Positions 18,668 to 26,894 of a stretch of 44,071 nt of DNA are shown here, in pieces. The stretch is from contig JACQTF010000132.1 in the NCBI GenBank assembly GCA_016210925.1, positions 1-44,071 of the forward strand. Reading direction: 5' to 3'. The translations under genes and the position numbers were made by a program. The notes beneath the pieces were generated by a model. That model ran no database searches. It was given only the letters and a program-made list of their open reading frames with translations, and was not told the origin of the DNA. This DNA comes from Acidobacteriota bacterium. GTDB lineage: Bacteria; Acidobacteriota; UBA6911; JACQTF01. How positions within the stretch are numbered: the stretch's first letter is position 1; each line of letters opens with the position of its first letter.

Positions 18668-18987
18668 TGCATCTCCTGGTGTTCTCCACCGTTTCCAGCC
18701 AGGAGGAGGGAGAACGGATCGGGCAAGAACTGGTCCGGGCCCGCCTGGCCGCCTGCGTCAACGTGGTACCGCGGATCACGTCGATTTACGAATGGAAGGG
18801 GGAGCTGTGCCGCGAGACCGAATGCCTGCTCCTGATCAAGTCGCACCGGGGGCGATTCCAGGATCTTCAGGAAAAGATCCGCCAGTTGCACAGCTACGAG
18901 CTACCTGAAGTGATCGGGGTGGAGATTTGCGAGGGATCGGAGCGTTATCTCGCCTGGATCGATGAAGTGATGCGCACCCCGGGTTGA
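18664..18987 (+). CDS. cutA: divalent-cation tolerance protein CutA
   Basis: HLLVFSTVSSQEEGERIGQELVRARLAACVNVVPRITSIYEWKGELCRETECLLLIKSHRGRFQDLQEKIRQLHSYELPEVIGVEI. Confidence 0.95.
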   Translation: MMHLLVFSTVSSQEEGERIGQELVRARLAACVNVVPRITSIYEWKGELCRETECLLLIKSHRGRFQDLQEKIRQLHSYELPEVIGVEICEGSERYLAWIDEVMRTPG

Positions 18988-19002
18988 AAAACCCGTCATT
19001 GG

Positions 19003-19081
19003 CCCGGATTATTCATGAAGCGTTTGCGTCAGGGCACGGCTTCAGCCGTGCCCTTCCGGGTCTTTTGATGAATCATCCGGG
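19003..19081. mobile_element. MITE/REP-like element, short form, TIR CCCGGATTATTCATGAA / TTGATGAATCATCCGGG
   Basis: 79 bp; TIRs about 15/17 identical; central AGGGCACGGCTTCAGCCGTGCCCT hairpin; second copy at 13503-13716. Confidence 0.75.
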
Positions 19082-19187
19082 TTAGTTGAGCGGAGCCGGT
19101 TTTTCCAAATAGCACCCCAGTTGCTCTCGGAGTCCGAGAATCCATTTAGCCCAATCCAGTTCCAAATATTTTTGTAGCTCGCGTTTC

Positions 19188-19209
19188 TTGACGATTGACC
19201 GTTGACGGG
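19188..19209. repeat. single-arm GTCAACC-family heptamer array
   Basis: cttgacgattgaccgttgacgg, 3-4 nt downstream (minus strand) of the CGS stop codon. Confidence 0.7.
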
Positions 19210-19212
19210 CTT

Positions 19213-20352
19213 TCAGGCGTGAGCCAGGGCCTGGTCCAGGTCTTCGATCAAGTCTTCCACGTCTTCGACGCCGACGGAGATCCGCAACAGGCCTTCGGTG
19301 ATGCCCAGCTTTTCACGTTCCCCGCGGGGGACGATGGCGTGGGTCATGGTGGCGGGATGGGAGAGCAGCGTCTCCACGCCGCCCAGGCTCTCTCCCAGGC
19401 TGCAGAGCTTCACGCCGCTTGCCACGGCGTTCGCCTTCTCCAGGCTTCCCACGTCGAAGGAGATCACGCCTCCGAAACCGCTCATTTGTTTCTTGGCCAG
19501 GTCGTGTTGGGGGTGCTCGGGCAGCCCCGGATAGTACACCTTCCGGACCTTCGGATGCTCCTTTAATAATCGTGCGATTTCCCGAGCGTTCTCCTCGTGC
19601 TGCCGCATCCGGAGGGCCAATGTCTTCGTCCCGCGCAGCACCAGCCAGGAATCGAATGGGCTCAGGATGGCGCCGCCAGCGTTTTGGATGAACGCGATCT
19701 TGGCTCCGTCGCCTTCGTCCCGCGCGACCACCACCCCGCCCACGCTGTCGCTGTGGCCGTTCAAGAACTTGGTGGTGCTGTGGACCACGATGTCCGCTCC
19801 GAGCTCCAGCGGTCTCTGAAGATAAGGGGTCATGAAGGTGTTATCCACCACCAGCTTGATGCTTCGGGGCCGGCACAACTGGGACATGCTTTGGATGTCC
19901 GACAGGATCATGAGAGGGTTGGTGGGCGTCTCCAGGAAGATCATACGGGTGTGAGATTGCAGGCCCCGATAGACCGCCTCCACGGAAGAGGTGTTGACGA
20001 AGGAAAACTCCAGCCCGAAGTTTCTCAAGATGCGATCGAAGAGGCGAAACGTCCCTCCATAAACGTTCTGCGACACGAGGACGTGATCGCCCTTCTGCAA
20101 CAGGAGCAAGACGGCGTGGATGGCCGCCATCCCCGAGGCGAAGGCGATGCCCCGGGAGCCCCGTTCCAGGGTGGCGATGTTTTTCTCCAGCGCCTCCCGG
20201 GTGGGGTTTTGGGTGCGGGCGTACTCGTACCCCTTGTGTTTTCCGATCTGCTCTTGAACGTAAGTGGAAGTCTGGTAGATCGGGACCACGACCGCTCCGG
20301 TGGAAGGGTCCGGACGCTGGCCGGCGTGGATGGCATCCGTGGCAAAACCCAT
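19213..20352 (-). CDS. metB: cystathionine gamma-synthase/lyase family PLP enzyme
   Basis: MGFATDAIHAGQRPDPSTGAVVVPIYQTSTYVQEQIGKHKGYEYARTQNPTREALEKNIATLERG...GLAFASGMAAI-type motif...HSTTKFLNGHSDSVGGVVV...SLGGVETLLSHPATMTH. Confidence 0.93.
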   Translation of the reverse strand: MGFATDAIHAGQRPDPSTGAVVVPIYQTSTYVQEQIGKHKGYEYARTQNPTREALEKNIATLERGSRGIAFASGMAAIHAVLLLLQKGDHVLVSQNVYGGTFRLFDRILRNFGLEFSFVNTSSVEAVYRGLQSHTRMIFLETPTNPLMILSDIQSMSQLCRPRSIKLVVDNTFMTPYLQRPLELGADIVVHSTTKFLNGHSDSVGGVVVARDEGDGAKIAFIQNAGGAILSPFDSWLVLRGTKTLALRMRQHEENAREIARLLKEHPKVRKVYYPGLPEHPQHDLAKKQMSGFGGVISFDVGSLEKANAVASGVKLCSLGESLGGVETLLSHPATMTHAIVPRGEREKLGITEGLLRISVGVEDVEDLIEDLDQALAHA

Positions 20353-20366
20353 GCTCCCTCCTCAGT

Positions 20367-20479
20367 AAACCCGAAACTTTGAAACCTGAAACCTGAAACC
20401 TAAAACTTTAAACCTGAAACCGTGGGTCCCGCGGTATCGGTTTTGAGTTTCAGGTTTCAGGTTTCAGGTTTTGGGTTTC
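20367..20479. repeat. long inverted heptamer array, AAACCTG family
   Basis: aaacccgaaactttgaaacctgaaacctgaaacctaaaactttaaacctgaaacc ... ggttttgagtttcaggtttcaggtttcaggttttgggttt. Confidence 0.93.
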
Positions 20480-21403
20480 CGCTTCGTCGTAGATGTGGGT
20501 GCTCAGATAGCGCTCTGATCCGTCCGGAAGCACGGTGACGACCCGCTTGCGCGGGCCCAGCTTCTTGGCGTAGCGGACAGCGGCAAAGGCTGCAGCTCCG
20601 GAGGAGCTTCCCACCAGCAATCCCTCCCGGCGGGCCAGGAGGCGGACCATGCGAAAAGCGTCTCGATCCTGGACCATGTGGACCTCGTCCACGTATTGAC
20701 TGTCGTAATTTTTTGGGATGAAGTGGGTGCCAATGCCCTCCACTCGGTGCTCGCCCGGGGGACCGCCCCCCAGCACGGAGCCCTGGGGCTCGACGGCAAC
20801 GGTGAGGATGTTCCGGTCTTTCTCCTTCATGAAGCGGGCCACGCCGCTCAGCGTGCCTCCCGTGCCTACCCCGATCACGACCGCGTCCACTCGCTCTTCC
20901 ATTTGCTCCCAGATCTCCCGGGCCGTGGTCTGGTAGTGAAAGTCCGGGTTGGCAGCATTTTCGAATTGCTGGGGCATGAAGGCATTGGGTGTCTTCTCCA
21001 CAATTTCCTGAGCCTTTCGGATGGCTCCCTGCATCCCCACGCTGTCGGGGGTCAGGATCAGTTCGCATCCCAGGGCCTTCATGAGGATTCGTTTCTCCAC
21101 GCTAAAGCGTTGCGGCATGCAGATGATGCATTTGTACCCGCGGGCAATGGCCACCAGCGCCAGGCCGATCCCCGTGTTACCCGCTGTGGGCTCGATGAGA
21201 GTGCTGCCCGGTTTCAACCGGCCGTCCTTTTCCGCCGCCAGTACCATGCCCAGGGCGGCCCGGTCCTTGACGCTGCCCCCCGGATTGAAAAACTCCAGTT
21301 TGCCGTACACGTCTCCCTCGGTGGCGGCGGTCAGATTTTTGAGGTGCAGGAGGGGCGTGTTGCCGATGAGCTCCAGCATATCTCCGGTGGCCCTGAGTTT
21401 CAT
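20450..21403 (-). CDS. cysK: cysteine synthase/cystathionine beta-synthase family
   Basis: MLELIGNTPLLHLKNLTAATEGDVYGKLEFFNPGGSVKDRAALGMVLAAE...IEPTAGNTGIGLALVA...GVGTGGTLSGVARFMKEK...GSERYLSTHIYDEAETQNLKPET*. Confidence 0.95.
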   Translation of the reverse strand: MKLRATGDMLELIGNTPLLHLKNLTAATEGDVYGKLEFFNPGGSVKDRAALGMVLAAEKDGRLKPGSTLIEPTAGNTGIGLALVAIARGYKCIICMPQRFSVEKRILMKALGCELILTPDSVGMQGAIRKAQEIVEKTPNAFMPQQFENAANPDFHYQTTAREIWEQMEERVDAVVIGVGTGGTLSGVARFMKEKDRNILTVAVEPQGSVLGGGPPGEHRVEGIGTHFIPKNYDSQYVDEVHMVQDRDAFRMVRLLARREGLLVGSSSGAAAFAAVRYAKKLGPRKRVVTVLPDGSERYLSTHIYDEAETQNLKPET

Positions 21404-21531
21404 GAAGATCTCCTGCGGAGTGCGAGCTGGCCGTCGCGCAAGTCGGTGTTGAAATTTTGCCGGAAAAATAGTAATAGTAGAAAAGCCAGCCTTGTGGAGA
21501 CCGTTCTTTTCTCTTTCCTGTGGAGGTCGGT

Positions 21532-21696
21532 ATGCCGGTTTACGACTACAAATGCAAAGAGTGCGGCAAGAAGTTCACCGTGACCCAAACCCTTAAGGAC
21601 TACGACAGCAAAAAGACGAAGTGCCCGAAGTGCGGCAGCCGCAAAGTGGAACAGTTGGTGTCTGCCTTTTTTGCTGTTACGTCTAAGAAAAGCTAG
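21532..21696 (+). CDS. FmdB-type zinc-ribbon small protein (54 aa)
   Basis: Translated by hand: MPVYDYKCKECGKKFTVTQTLKDYDSKKTKCPKCGSRKVEQLVSAFFAVTSKKS*; two CxxC knuckles; SD TGGAGG; below ORF-track size cutoff. Confidence 0.92.
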   Translation: MPVYDYKCKECGKKFTVTQTLKDYDSKKTKCPKCGSRKVEQLVSAFFAVTSKKS

Positions 21697-21762
21697 GGTT
21701 ACGTGGTAGAGAACCCCGGACGAGGGGGGATGAAGCGATCTCCGCAGCTCGCGTTCCCCCAA

Positions 21763-22953
21763 TCAGGGTTTCTCCACCAACATGGCCATGCCCATCCCGC
21801 CGCTGATGCACAGGGTCGCAATGCCGCGGGGGGCATTTCGGCGCAGCATTTCGTAAACCAGGGTGACCAGGATCCGCGCCCCGGTGCACCCGATGGGATG
21901 CCCGAGGGCGATCGCCCCCCCATTGACGTTCACCTGATCGGAGTCGAATTTCAAGTCCCGCTGGCAAGCCAGAACCTGAGCCGCGAACGCCTCGTTCAAT
22001 TCGATGAGGGAAACCGAGCTCAGCCGCAGCTTCTGCCGCTCCAGGAGCTTTCTGACGGCTGGGACCGGCCCGATCCCCATGATCTTGGGATCCACGCCCG
22101 CGATGGTGTAGTCCACGACCCGGACTTGGGGCTCCAGGCGGAACCGGGAGAGGGCCTCTTCGCTTACCACCAACATGGCTGCAGCGCCGTCGGTGATCCC
22201 GGAAGAATTGCCGGCGCTGACGGACCCGTTCTTTCGAAAGACCGCAGGGAGCTTCGAAAGGGTCTCTCGAGTGGTATCCGGTCGCGGGTGCTCGTCCTCC
22301 TGCACCTGGTTCCGATTTCCTTTCCGATCCACCACGGTCACTGGCACGATCTCCTGCTGGAACCGCTTTTCAGCCATGGCCTGGAGGGCGCGTTGGTGGC
22401 TTCGGAGCGCGAACTCGTCCTGTTCCTCCCTGCTGATCTGGTAAAGATCCACGAGGTTCTCGGCGGTCTCGCCCATGACTTGCTCTGACAGCGGGCAGAG
22501 GAAACCATCCTGGTACATGCCGTCAATCAGTTTTGCGTGCCCCAGCCGGTAACCCCAGCGGGCCCCATCCAGGTAATAGGGGAGCCGGCTCATGGACTCG
22601 GTGCCGCCTGCCAGGATCACCGAGGCGTTGCCCAGCAGGACCTCCTGAAAAGCAAGGACCACGGATTTCAGGCCGCTCCCACAAGCCTTATTGACGGTGT
22701 AGGCGGGCTGATGGTCCGGAACCCCTGCCCGGTGGGCGATCTGCCGGGCTACGTTAGGGCCGCCGCCAGCCTGCCGCGCGTTCCCGAAGATGCACTCCTC
22801 CACAGCTTCCGGGTCGAGACCGGTTCGCTGCAGGGTGGCCCTGGCCGCTTCCGTTCCCAGGTCCGCTGCCGTGAGATCCGCAAACGCACCTCCGAACTTG
22901 CCGATGGGAGTCCGAGCCGCCCCCACGATGAAAATTCCTTTGTTCTTCTCCAC
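21763..22953 (-). CDS. acetyl-CoA C-acetyltransferase (thiolase); GTG start preferred over track start 23259
   Basis: VEKNKGIFIVGAARTPIGKFGGAFADLTAADLG...NKACGSGLKSVVLA...GGTESMSRLPYYL...LNEAFAAQVLA...NVNGGAIALGHPIGCTGARILVTL...GIATLCISGGMGMAM. Confidence 0.95.
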   Translation of the reverse strand: MEKNKGIFIVGAARTPIGKFGGAFADLTAADLGTEAARATLQRTGLDPEAVEECIFGNARQAGGGPNVARQIAHRAGVPDHQPAYTVNKACGSGLKSVVLAFQEVLLGNASVILAGGTESMSRLPYYLDGARWGYRLGHAKLIDGMYQDGFLCPLSEQVMGETAENLVDLYQISREEQDEFALRSHQRALQAMAEKRFQQEIVPVTVVDRKGNRNQVQEDEHPRPDTTRETLSKLPAVFRKNGSVSAGNSSGITDGAAAMLVVSEEALSRFRLEPQVRVVDYTIAGVDPKIMGIGPVPAVRKLLERQKLRLSSVSLIELNEAFAAQVLACQRDLKFDSDQVNVNGGAIALGHPIGCTGARILVTLVYEMLRRNAPRGIATLCISGGMGMAMLVEKP

Positions 22954-23019
22954 GGCCCTAAAGAGAATTTCGCAAGAAAGTCCCGATCCAGGTTCCAGTA
23001 TATAAGCAAGGCGCCGAAA

Positions 23020-24489
23020 TTGAAAAGCCAAACTGACCTCCTGGAGCTTCGGAAGCTGTTGGACAGCTTCTTTTCGGGACGGGAGCGCTGGTACGTCCGG
23101 TTGCCGGACCGCCTCCTGGAGGGGGAGAGCTGGGACCTGGACGCCGGGTATGGAAAGCTGGTGTTCCGTTTCCGCAGCCGTGATGGGCAGGTCTTTTGTC
23201 GCCGCGTGTTGGGTTACCGGGAGGAGGGCCGGCAGGTGCTCATGGAGGTGACGCACCACGGCTCCCGCAAGACCGACACCTTGATTCTGGCTGGCGATGC
23301 TTCAGGGGAGTTTTCTCTCCCGGAATGGCATGCGCGGCTCCGGGGGCTCCTGTCCCTGGAAGGCTATCGGGTGGTCCACCAGGTCACCTACAGCGATCTG
23401 GCGCGACATCTTTCCGGGAGGTTCACACGGCTCATCCTGAGGAAGGGAGTGGAACAGCAGGCGGCGATCGCAGCGATCCCCGGTGACTCAGGGGGGTACG
23501 AGGGGATGCTGACCGCAGGGCTCCTGTGGTTAGACCGGGTGCGACAGACCTCGCGCAACTCCGTCGGGCTCACGGTGTGCGTTCCGGAACCCCCGGCGGC
23601 CAGCTTCTTGAGCCTCGCTGCCTGGATCCGTCCTTCAGCACGATTGCGCCTGCTGTCGTTTCGGCTGGACCCGGATCGGGTTCGGGAGATTCCTGTTCGA
23701 GAGATTTCCCTCGATCCCGACGACGAACAGTACGAATGGCCCGTTTCTCAGGAGCATCGGTTGTCGCCTCTGCTGCTCCGATTGCTGGAGCTGGAGCCCC
23801 GGTGGGTCCGGCGCCATGGGCGAGGGCCGGCGTACGACTCCCTTCGGTTTCGGGGCTTTGAGTTCGCCCGGGTTTACGGAACCCAGCGCGATTCGATCCA
23901 CTATGGCACGGGCGGAGACTGGACAGAGCTGACCGAGAAAGCCTGGGATGACTTCCTCCAGTTCTTCTTTGAGCTGCTGTCGATCCGGCGATGGAACAGT
24001 ACGCAGCGAGGACATCCCTACTACCGATTACAGGCAGAGCGGTGGCTGGAAAGCCTCCTGCTGGACGACATACAGGCGCTCGGGGTGGAACTCGATCCCC
24101 ACCACGTCTGCTCCCAGGTCCCCACGTACGTCGGAGGCGAAAGAGGGCTCGTGGACTTGTTGACCGTGGACCACGGAAACCGCCTCGTGGTCATCGAGCT
24201 AAAAGTCAGCGAGGAGATTGACCTGCCCCTTCAGGGCCTGGATTACTGGAGCCGCGTCTATCATCACAACCTGCGCGGTGATTTTCAGAAGCGCGGTTAC
24301 TTCCCGGGGGTGAGGCTGAGCCCTCAAGCCCCGCTCCTCTATCTGGTGTCACCCCTGTTTCGGTTCCACGAAATGCTGGATATCGTGCTGCAGTACGTCC
24401 GGGACGAAGTGGAATGTTACCAGGTGGGGATCAATCACAACTGGAGAAGAGCAGTGAGGGTCTTGCGAAGACGGAAGGTGCACGGTTAG
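23020..24489 (+). CDS. uncharacterised protein with C-terminal PD-(D/E)XK nuclease-like motif
   Basis: C-terminal ERWLESLLLDDIQALGVELDPHHVCSQVPTYVGGERGLVDLLTVDHGNRLVVIELKVSEEIDLPLQGLDYWSR; VD-X(n)-IELK signature. Start uncertain (TTG 23020 or upstream to 22537). Confidence 0.7.
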   Translation: MKSQTDLLELRKLLDSFFSGRERWYVRLPDRLLEGESWDLDAGYGKLVFRFRSRDGQVFCRRVLGYREEGRQVLMEVTHHGSRKTDTLILAGDASGEFSLPEWHARLRGLLSLEGYRVVHQVTYSDLARHLSGRFTRLILRKGVEQQAAIAAIPGDSGGYEGMLTAGLLWLDRVRQTSRNSVGLTVCVPEPPAASFLSLAAWIRPSARLRLLSFRLDPDRVREIPVREISLDPDDEQYEWPVSQEHRLSPLLLRLLELEPRWVRRHGRGPAYDSLRFRGFEFARVYGTQRDSIHYGTGGDWTELTEKAWDDFLQFFFELLSIRRWNSTQRGHPYYRLQAERWLESLLLDDIQALGVELDPHHVCSQVPTYVGGERGLVDLLTVDHGNRLVVIELKVSEEIDLPLQGLDYWSRVYHHNLRGDFQKRGYFPGVRLSPQAPLLYLVSPLFRFHEMLDIVLQYVRDEVECYQVGINHNWRRAVRVLRRRKVHG

Positions 24490-24659
24490 CGCTGCTTGGT
24501 TTTCCCTTCGATTTCCTTGTCAACGCCCTTAAAGGAGTTCCTAAAGTTGCGGATCCCCTCCCCGAGGCCCTTGCCCAGTTGAGGCAGCCGGCTGGCGCCA
24601 AACACCAGGATGACGATCAGCAAAATGAGAACCAGTTCCCAAATGCCGAAACTACCCAT
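24486..24659 (-). CDS. tatA: Sec-independent translocase TatA/E-type protein
   Basis: MGSFGIWELVLILLIVILVFGASRLPQLGKGLGEGIRNFRNSFKGVDKEIEGKTKQR. Confidence 0.95.
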   Translation of the reverse strand: MGSFGIWELVLILLIVILVFGASRLPQLGKGLGEGIRNFRNSFKGVDKEIEGKTKQR

Positions 24660-24689
24660 AATTGACCTCCCCACATTTACGCTGAGCCC

Positions 24690-24718
24690 ATCGTAGAGGA
24701 AACAATGCCATTTGTCAA
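24690..24718 (-). promoter_or_regulatory. sigma70 promoter TTGACA-N17-TACGAT for tatA
   Basis: Minus strand TTGACAAATGGCATTGTTTCCTCTACGAT. Confidence 0.65.
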
Positions 24719-24740
24719 ATACTTACGGACGCTTAGAAGG

Positions 24741-24768
24741 GACAGAGGGACACAGTAGTCTGTCCCCA
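24741..24768. repeat. short GGGACAG...CTGTCCC hairpin related to the 2578-2670 palindrome
   Basis: gggacagagggacacagtagtctgtccc between selB and tatA. Confidence 0.6.
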
Positions 24769-24772
24769 ACGT

Positions 24773-26662
24773 TTATACCACCATCCGTTCGTTTCCCAGG
24801 CGCCGGGTAAAACGCTCCCGGTCCAGGGCTTCCAGGTAGGGAATGGCATACTTTCGGGACAACCTAAACAAATCCTTGAACTCTGTAACTGAAAATCTTG
24901 ATCCCTTTGGAAATTTTTTGTGGATAGCCTGCTTCATCCTCTCCCAGGCATCCCGATGAAGGTAAAGGCCTTCATTGACCTTGCGCAATTTTTTCTCATC
25001 CACCAGCAGATGGAACAGTTTCCGGGCCCTGTCAGCTTTGTCACCGAGGCCCTGAAGCATTTCATCGAGTTCCGGGGGCTGGAGGTCCCAAGCCTCAAAT
25101 TGACGTTCCAGATCCTGCTTCAGGTCCTGGTCGGCATCCGAGAGTGTGACCCTACGACCGAACAGGGAGACCAGGTCCTGGTCTACCCGGATCCGGTGCT
25201 GGTCAGACATTTGTTGCAACAGAAAGCGGAAGATCTCCGGGTTCAGGTCGGTGCTCTTGCGGAGTTCTTCCTTGGGCATGCCTGGGGCTAGAGGTTGCCG
25301 GCGGTGATACTGCTGAACGGTCTGTTCGATCTGATGGCCGAGCTGGTCGTATATCTTCGAGGAGACCACGGCGTCGGGCTGGGCGCGCACCACCAGGCCG
25401 AGCTTTTCCAGCGCATCGCAATACCCCTTTAAGGTTTCCCTCTGAAGGCCGGTGCGGCGGATGAGGGTGCTGAGGGAGAGTCCTGGAAGGGGAGGGGCTT
25501 CCAGATAGTACATAAGCCGTTGTGGATAGGTTTGCCGGGACATCCAGTTCAGGCTTGCGACTGCGTTGGGGTCGTGTTGCTTGTGTTTAGGCGGAGAGTT
25601 GTCCAACACCGTTCCGCCGCCGATGGTCAGGGAGGGGGAGTACTGCCGGATGATAAAGGCATCTTCGGGCAAAACCAGCGTGGGTTCCTCCAGGCGGAGT
25701 TGCGCCATGCTCCGTTGTCCGGGCTGAACGGATTCACGGCTCAGCACCACAACTCGACTCATGATCTCCGAAGTGCCGTGGTGAAACCGAACGCGGGAGC
25801 CGGATTTCAGGGCTCGGGGACTGGAGGGCAGCAACTGCAGCTCTACGTCGATCATGGAGGAGCACTGAAACAACCCGGCAGGGGTCAAGACGCATCCCCG
25901 TGGCACACTCTCCACTGCCACCGCGTGAAGGTTGAGGGCCGTCCGCTGGCCCGCCCGGGCCCACTCGACGGGCGAGCCGTAAACGTGAATTCCGCGAATC
26001 TTGGTGGTCATCCCAGAGGGCAGGATCTCGATCTCCTGATCCCGGGTGATTTCTCCGGAAAGCAGCGTACCGGTGACCACGGTCCCGAACCCCTTCATCG
26101 AAAAAGCCCGGTCCACAGGCATGCGAAAATATCCCGCGGACGTTTTTTCCGGTACCCGTCCGATGGCCTGCAAAAGCGCCTGCTGGAGGTGATCGAGCCC
26201 TTCTCCCGTTCGTGCGCTCACGGGCACGACTTCGGCCTGATCCAAGAACGACTCCTGGACCAGCTCCCGGATCTCTTCCTTGACGATCTCCACCAGGTCG
26301 GGAGGGACCAGGTCCGATTTTGTGATGGCTACAACTCCGTCGCGGATCCCGAGAAGTCGGCAGATATCGAAATGCTCTCGGGTCTGGGGCATGACCGATT
26401 CGTCTGCCGAGATCACCAGCAGGACCAGGTCAATCCCCCCCACCCCCGCCAGCATATTCTTGACGAACTTTTCATGTCCTGGCACATCGATGAAGCCCAC
26501 CCTCGCCCCGTCCAGGTCCATGTGCGCGAATCCCAGGTCGATGGTGATTCCGCGGAGCTTTTCCTCTTTGAGCCGATCCGCATCGATCCCGGTCAACGCC
26601 TTGACCAAGGCAGTCTTCCCATGGTCGATGTGCCCCGCGGTGCCGATGATGACGTTTTTCAT
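24773..26662 (-). CDS. selB: selenocysteine-specific translation elongation factor
   Basis: MKNVIIGTAGHIDHGKTALVKALTGIDADRLKEEKLRGITIDLGFAHMDLDGARVGFIDVPGHEKFVKNMLAGVGGIDLVLLVISADESVMPQTREH; 629 aa with winged-helix-like C-terminus. Confidence 0.97.
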   Translation of the reverse strand: MKNVIIGTAGHIDHGKTALVKALTGIDADRLKEEKLRGITIDLGFAHMDLDGARVGFIDVPGHEKFVKNMLAGVGGIDLVLLVISADESVMPQTREHFDICRLLGIRDGVVAITKSDLVPPDLVEIVKEEIRELVQESFLDQAEVVPVSARTGEGLDHLQQALLQAIGRVPEKTSAGYFRMPVDRAFSMKGFGTVVTGTLLSGEITRDQEIEILPSGMTTKIRGIHVYGSPVEWARAGQRTALNLHAVAVESVPRGCVLTPAGLFQCSSMIDVELQLLPSSPRALKSGSRVRFHHGTSEIMSRVVVLSRESVQPGQRSMAQLRLEEPTLVLPEDAFIIRQYSPSLTIGGGTVLDNSPPKHKQHDPNAVASLNWMSRQTYPQRLMYYLEAPPLPGLSLSTLIRRTGLQRETLKGYCDALEKLGLVVRAQPDAVVSSKIYDQLGHQIEQTVQQYHRRQPLAPGMPKEELRKSTDLNPEIFRFLLQQMSDQHRIRVDQDLVSLFGRRVTLSDADQDLKQDLERQFEAWDLQPPELDEMLQGLGDKADRARKLFHLLVDEKKLRKVNEGLYLHRDAWERMKQAIHKKFPKGSRFSVTEFKDLFRLSRKYAIPYLEALDRERFTRRLGNERMVV

Positions 26663-26796
26663 GGAGAGGCGGAAGTCGTTGACCCGATTCAGGCTTCTAT
26701 ATTATCATACGGGCTTGTCCCCGGTGCGATCGCCGAAATCTGGGGGTCCACGAGGCGGAGGCTTCCTTCACTTCCGACTTGTCGGGACCGAGCTCA

Positions 26797-26863
26797 CGGA
26801 CAAAGCCCGACACCATAAGGCCCGCCTAGCGGCAGGCATGCCCGGAAGGGAGGCGTTTGTCCG
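26797..26863 (+). promoter_or_regulatory. structured leader candidate upstream of ffh (CGGACAAA...TTTGTCCG stem)
   Basis: 8-bp perfect outer stem plus inner GC-rich pairings. Confidence 0.35.
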
Positions 26864-26894
26864 AGCAGGGCGGCGCCCTACCGCCAAGCGACTC

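Noticed and set aside
22954-23259. N-terminal extension of the thiolase ORF
   Set aside because: Not thiolase-like and antisense to the PD-(D/E)XK candidate; GIFIVGAARTPIGKF is the normal N-terminus.
24486-24489. Overlapping convergent stop codons (TTAG) of tatA and the nuclease-like gene
   Set aside because: Real but common in compact genomes; no evidence of function.
26280-26894. N-terminal 205-aa extension of the ffh ORF in the track
   Set aside because: Overlaps antisense to selB and is not Ffh-like; canonical Ffh starts at MFDQLSKRLQK (26895).
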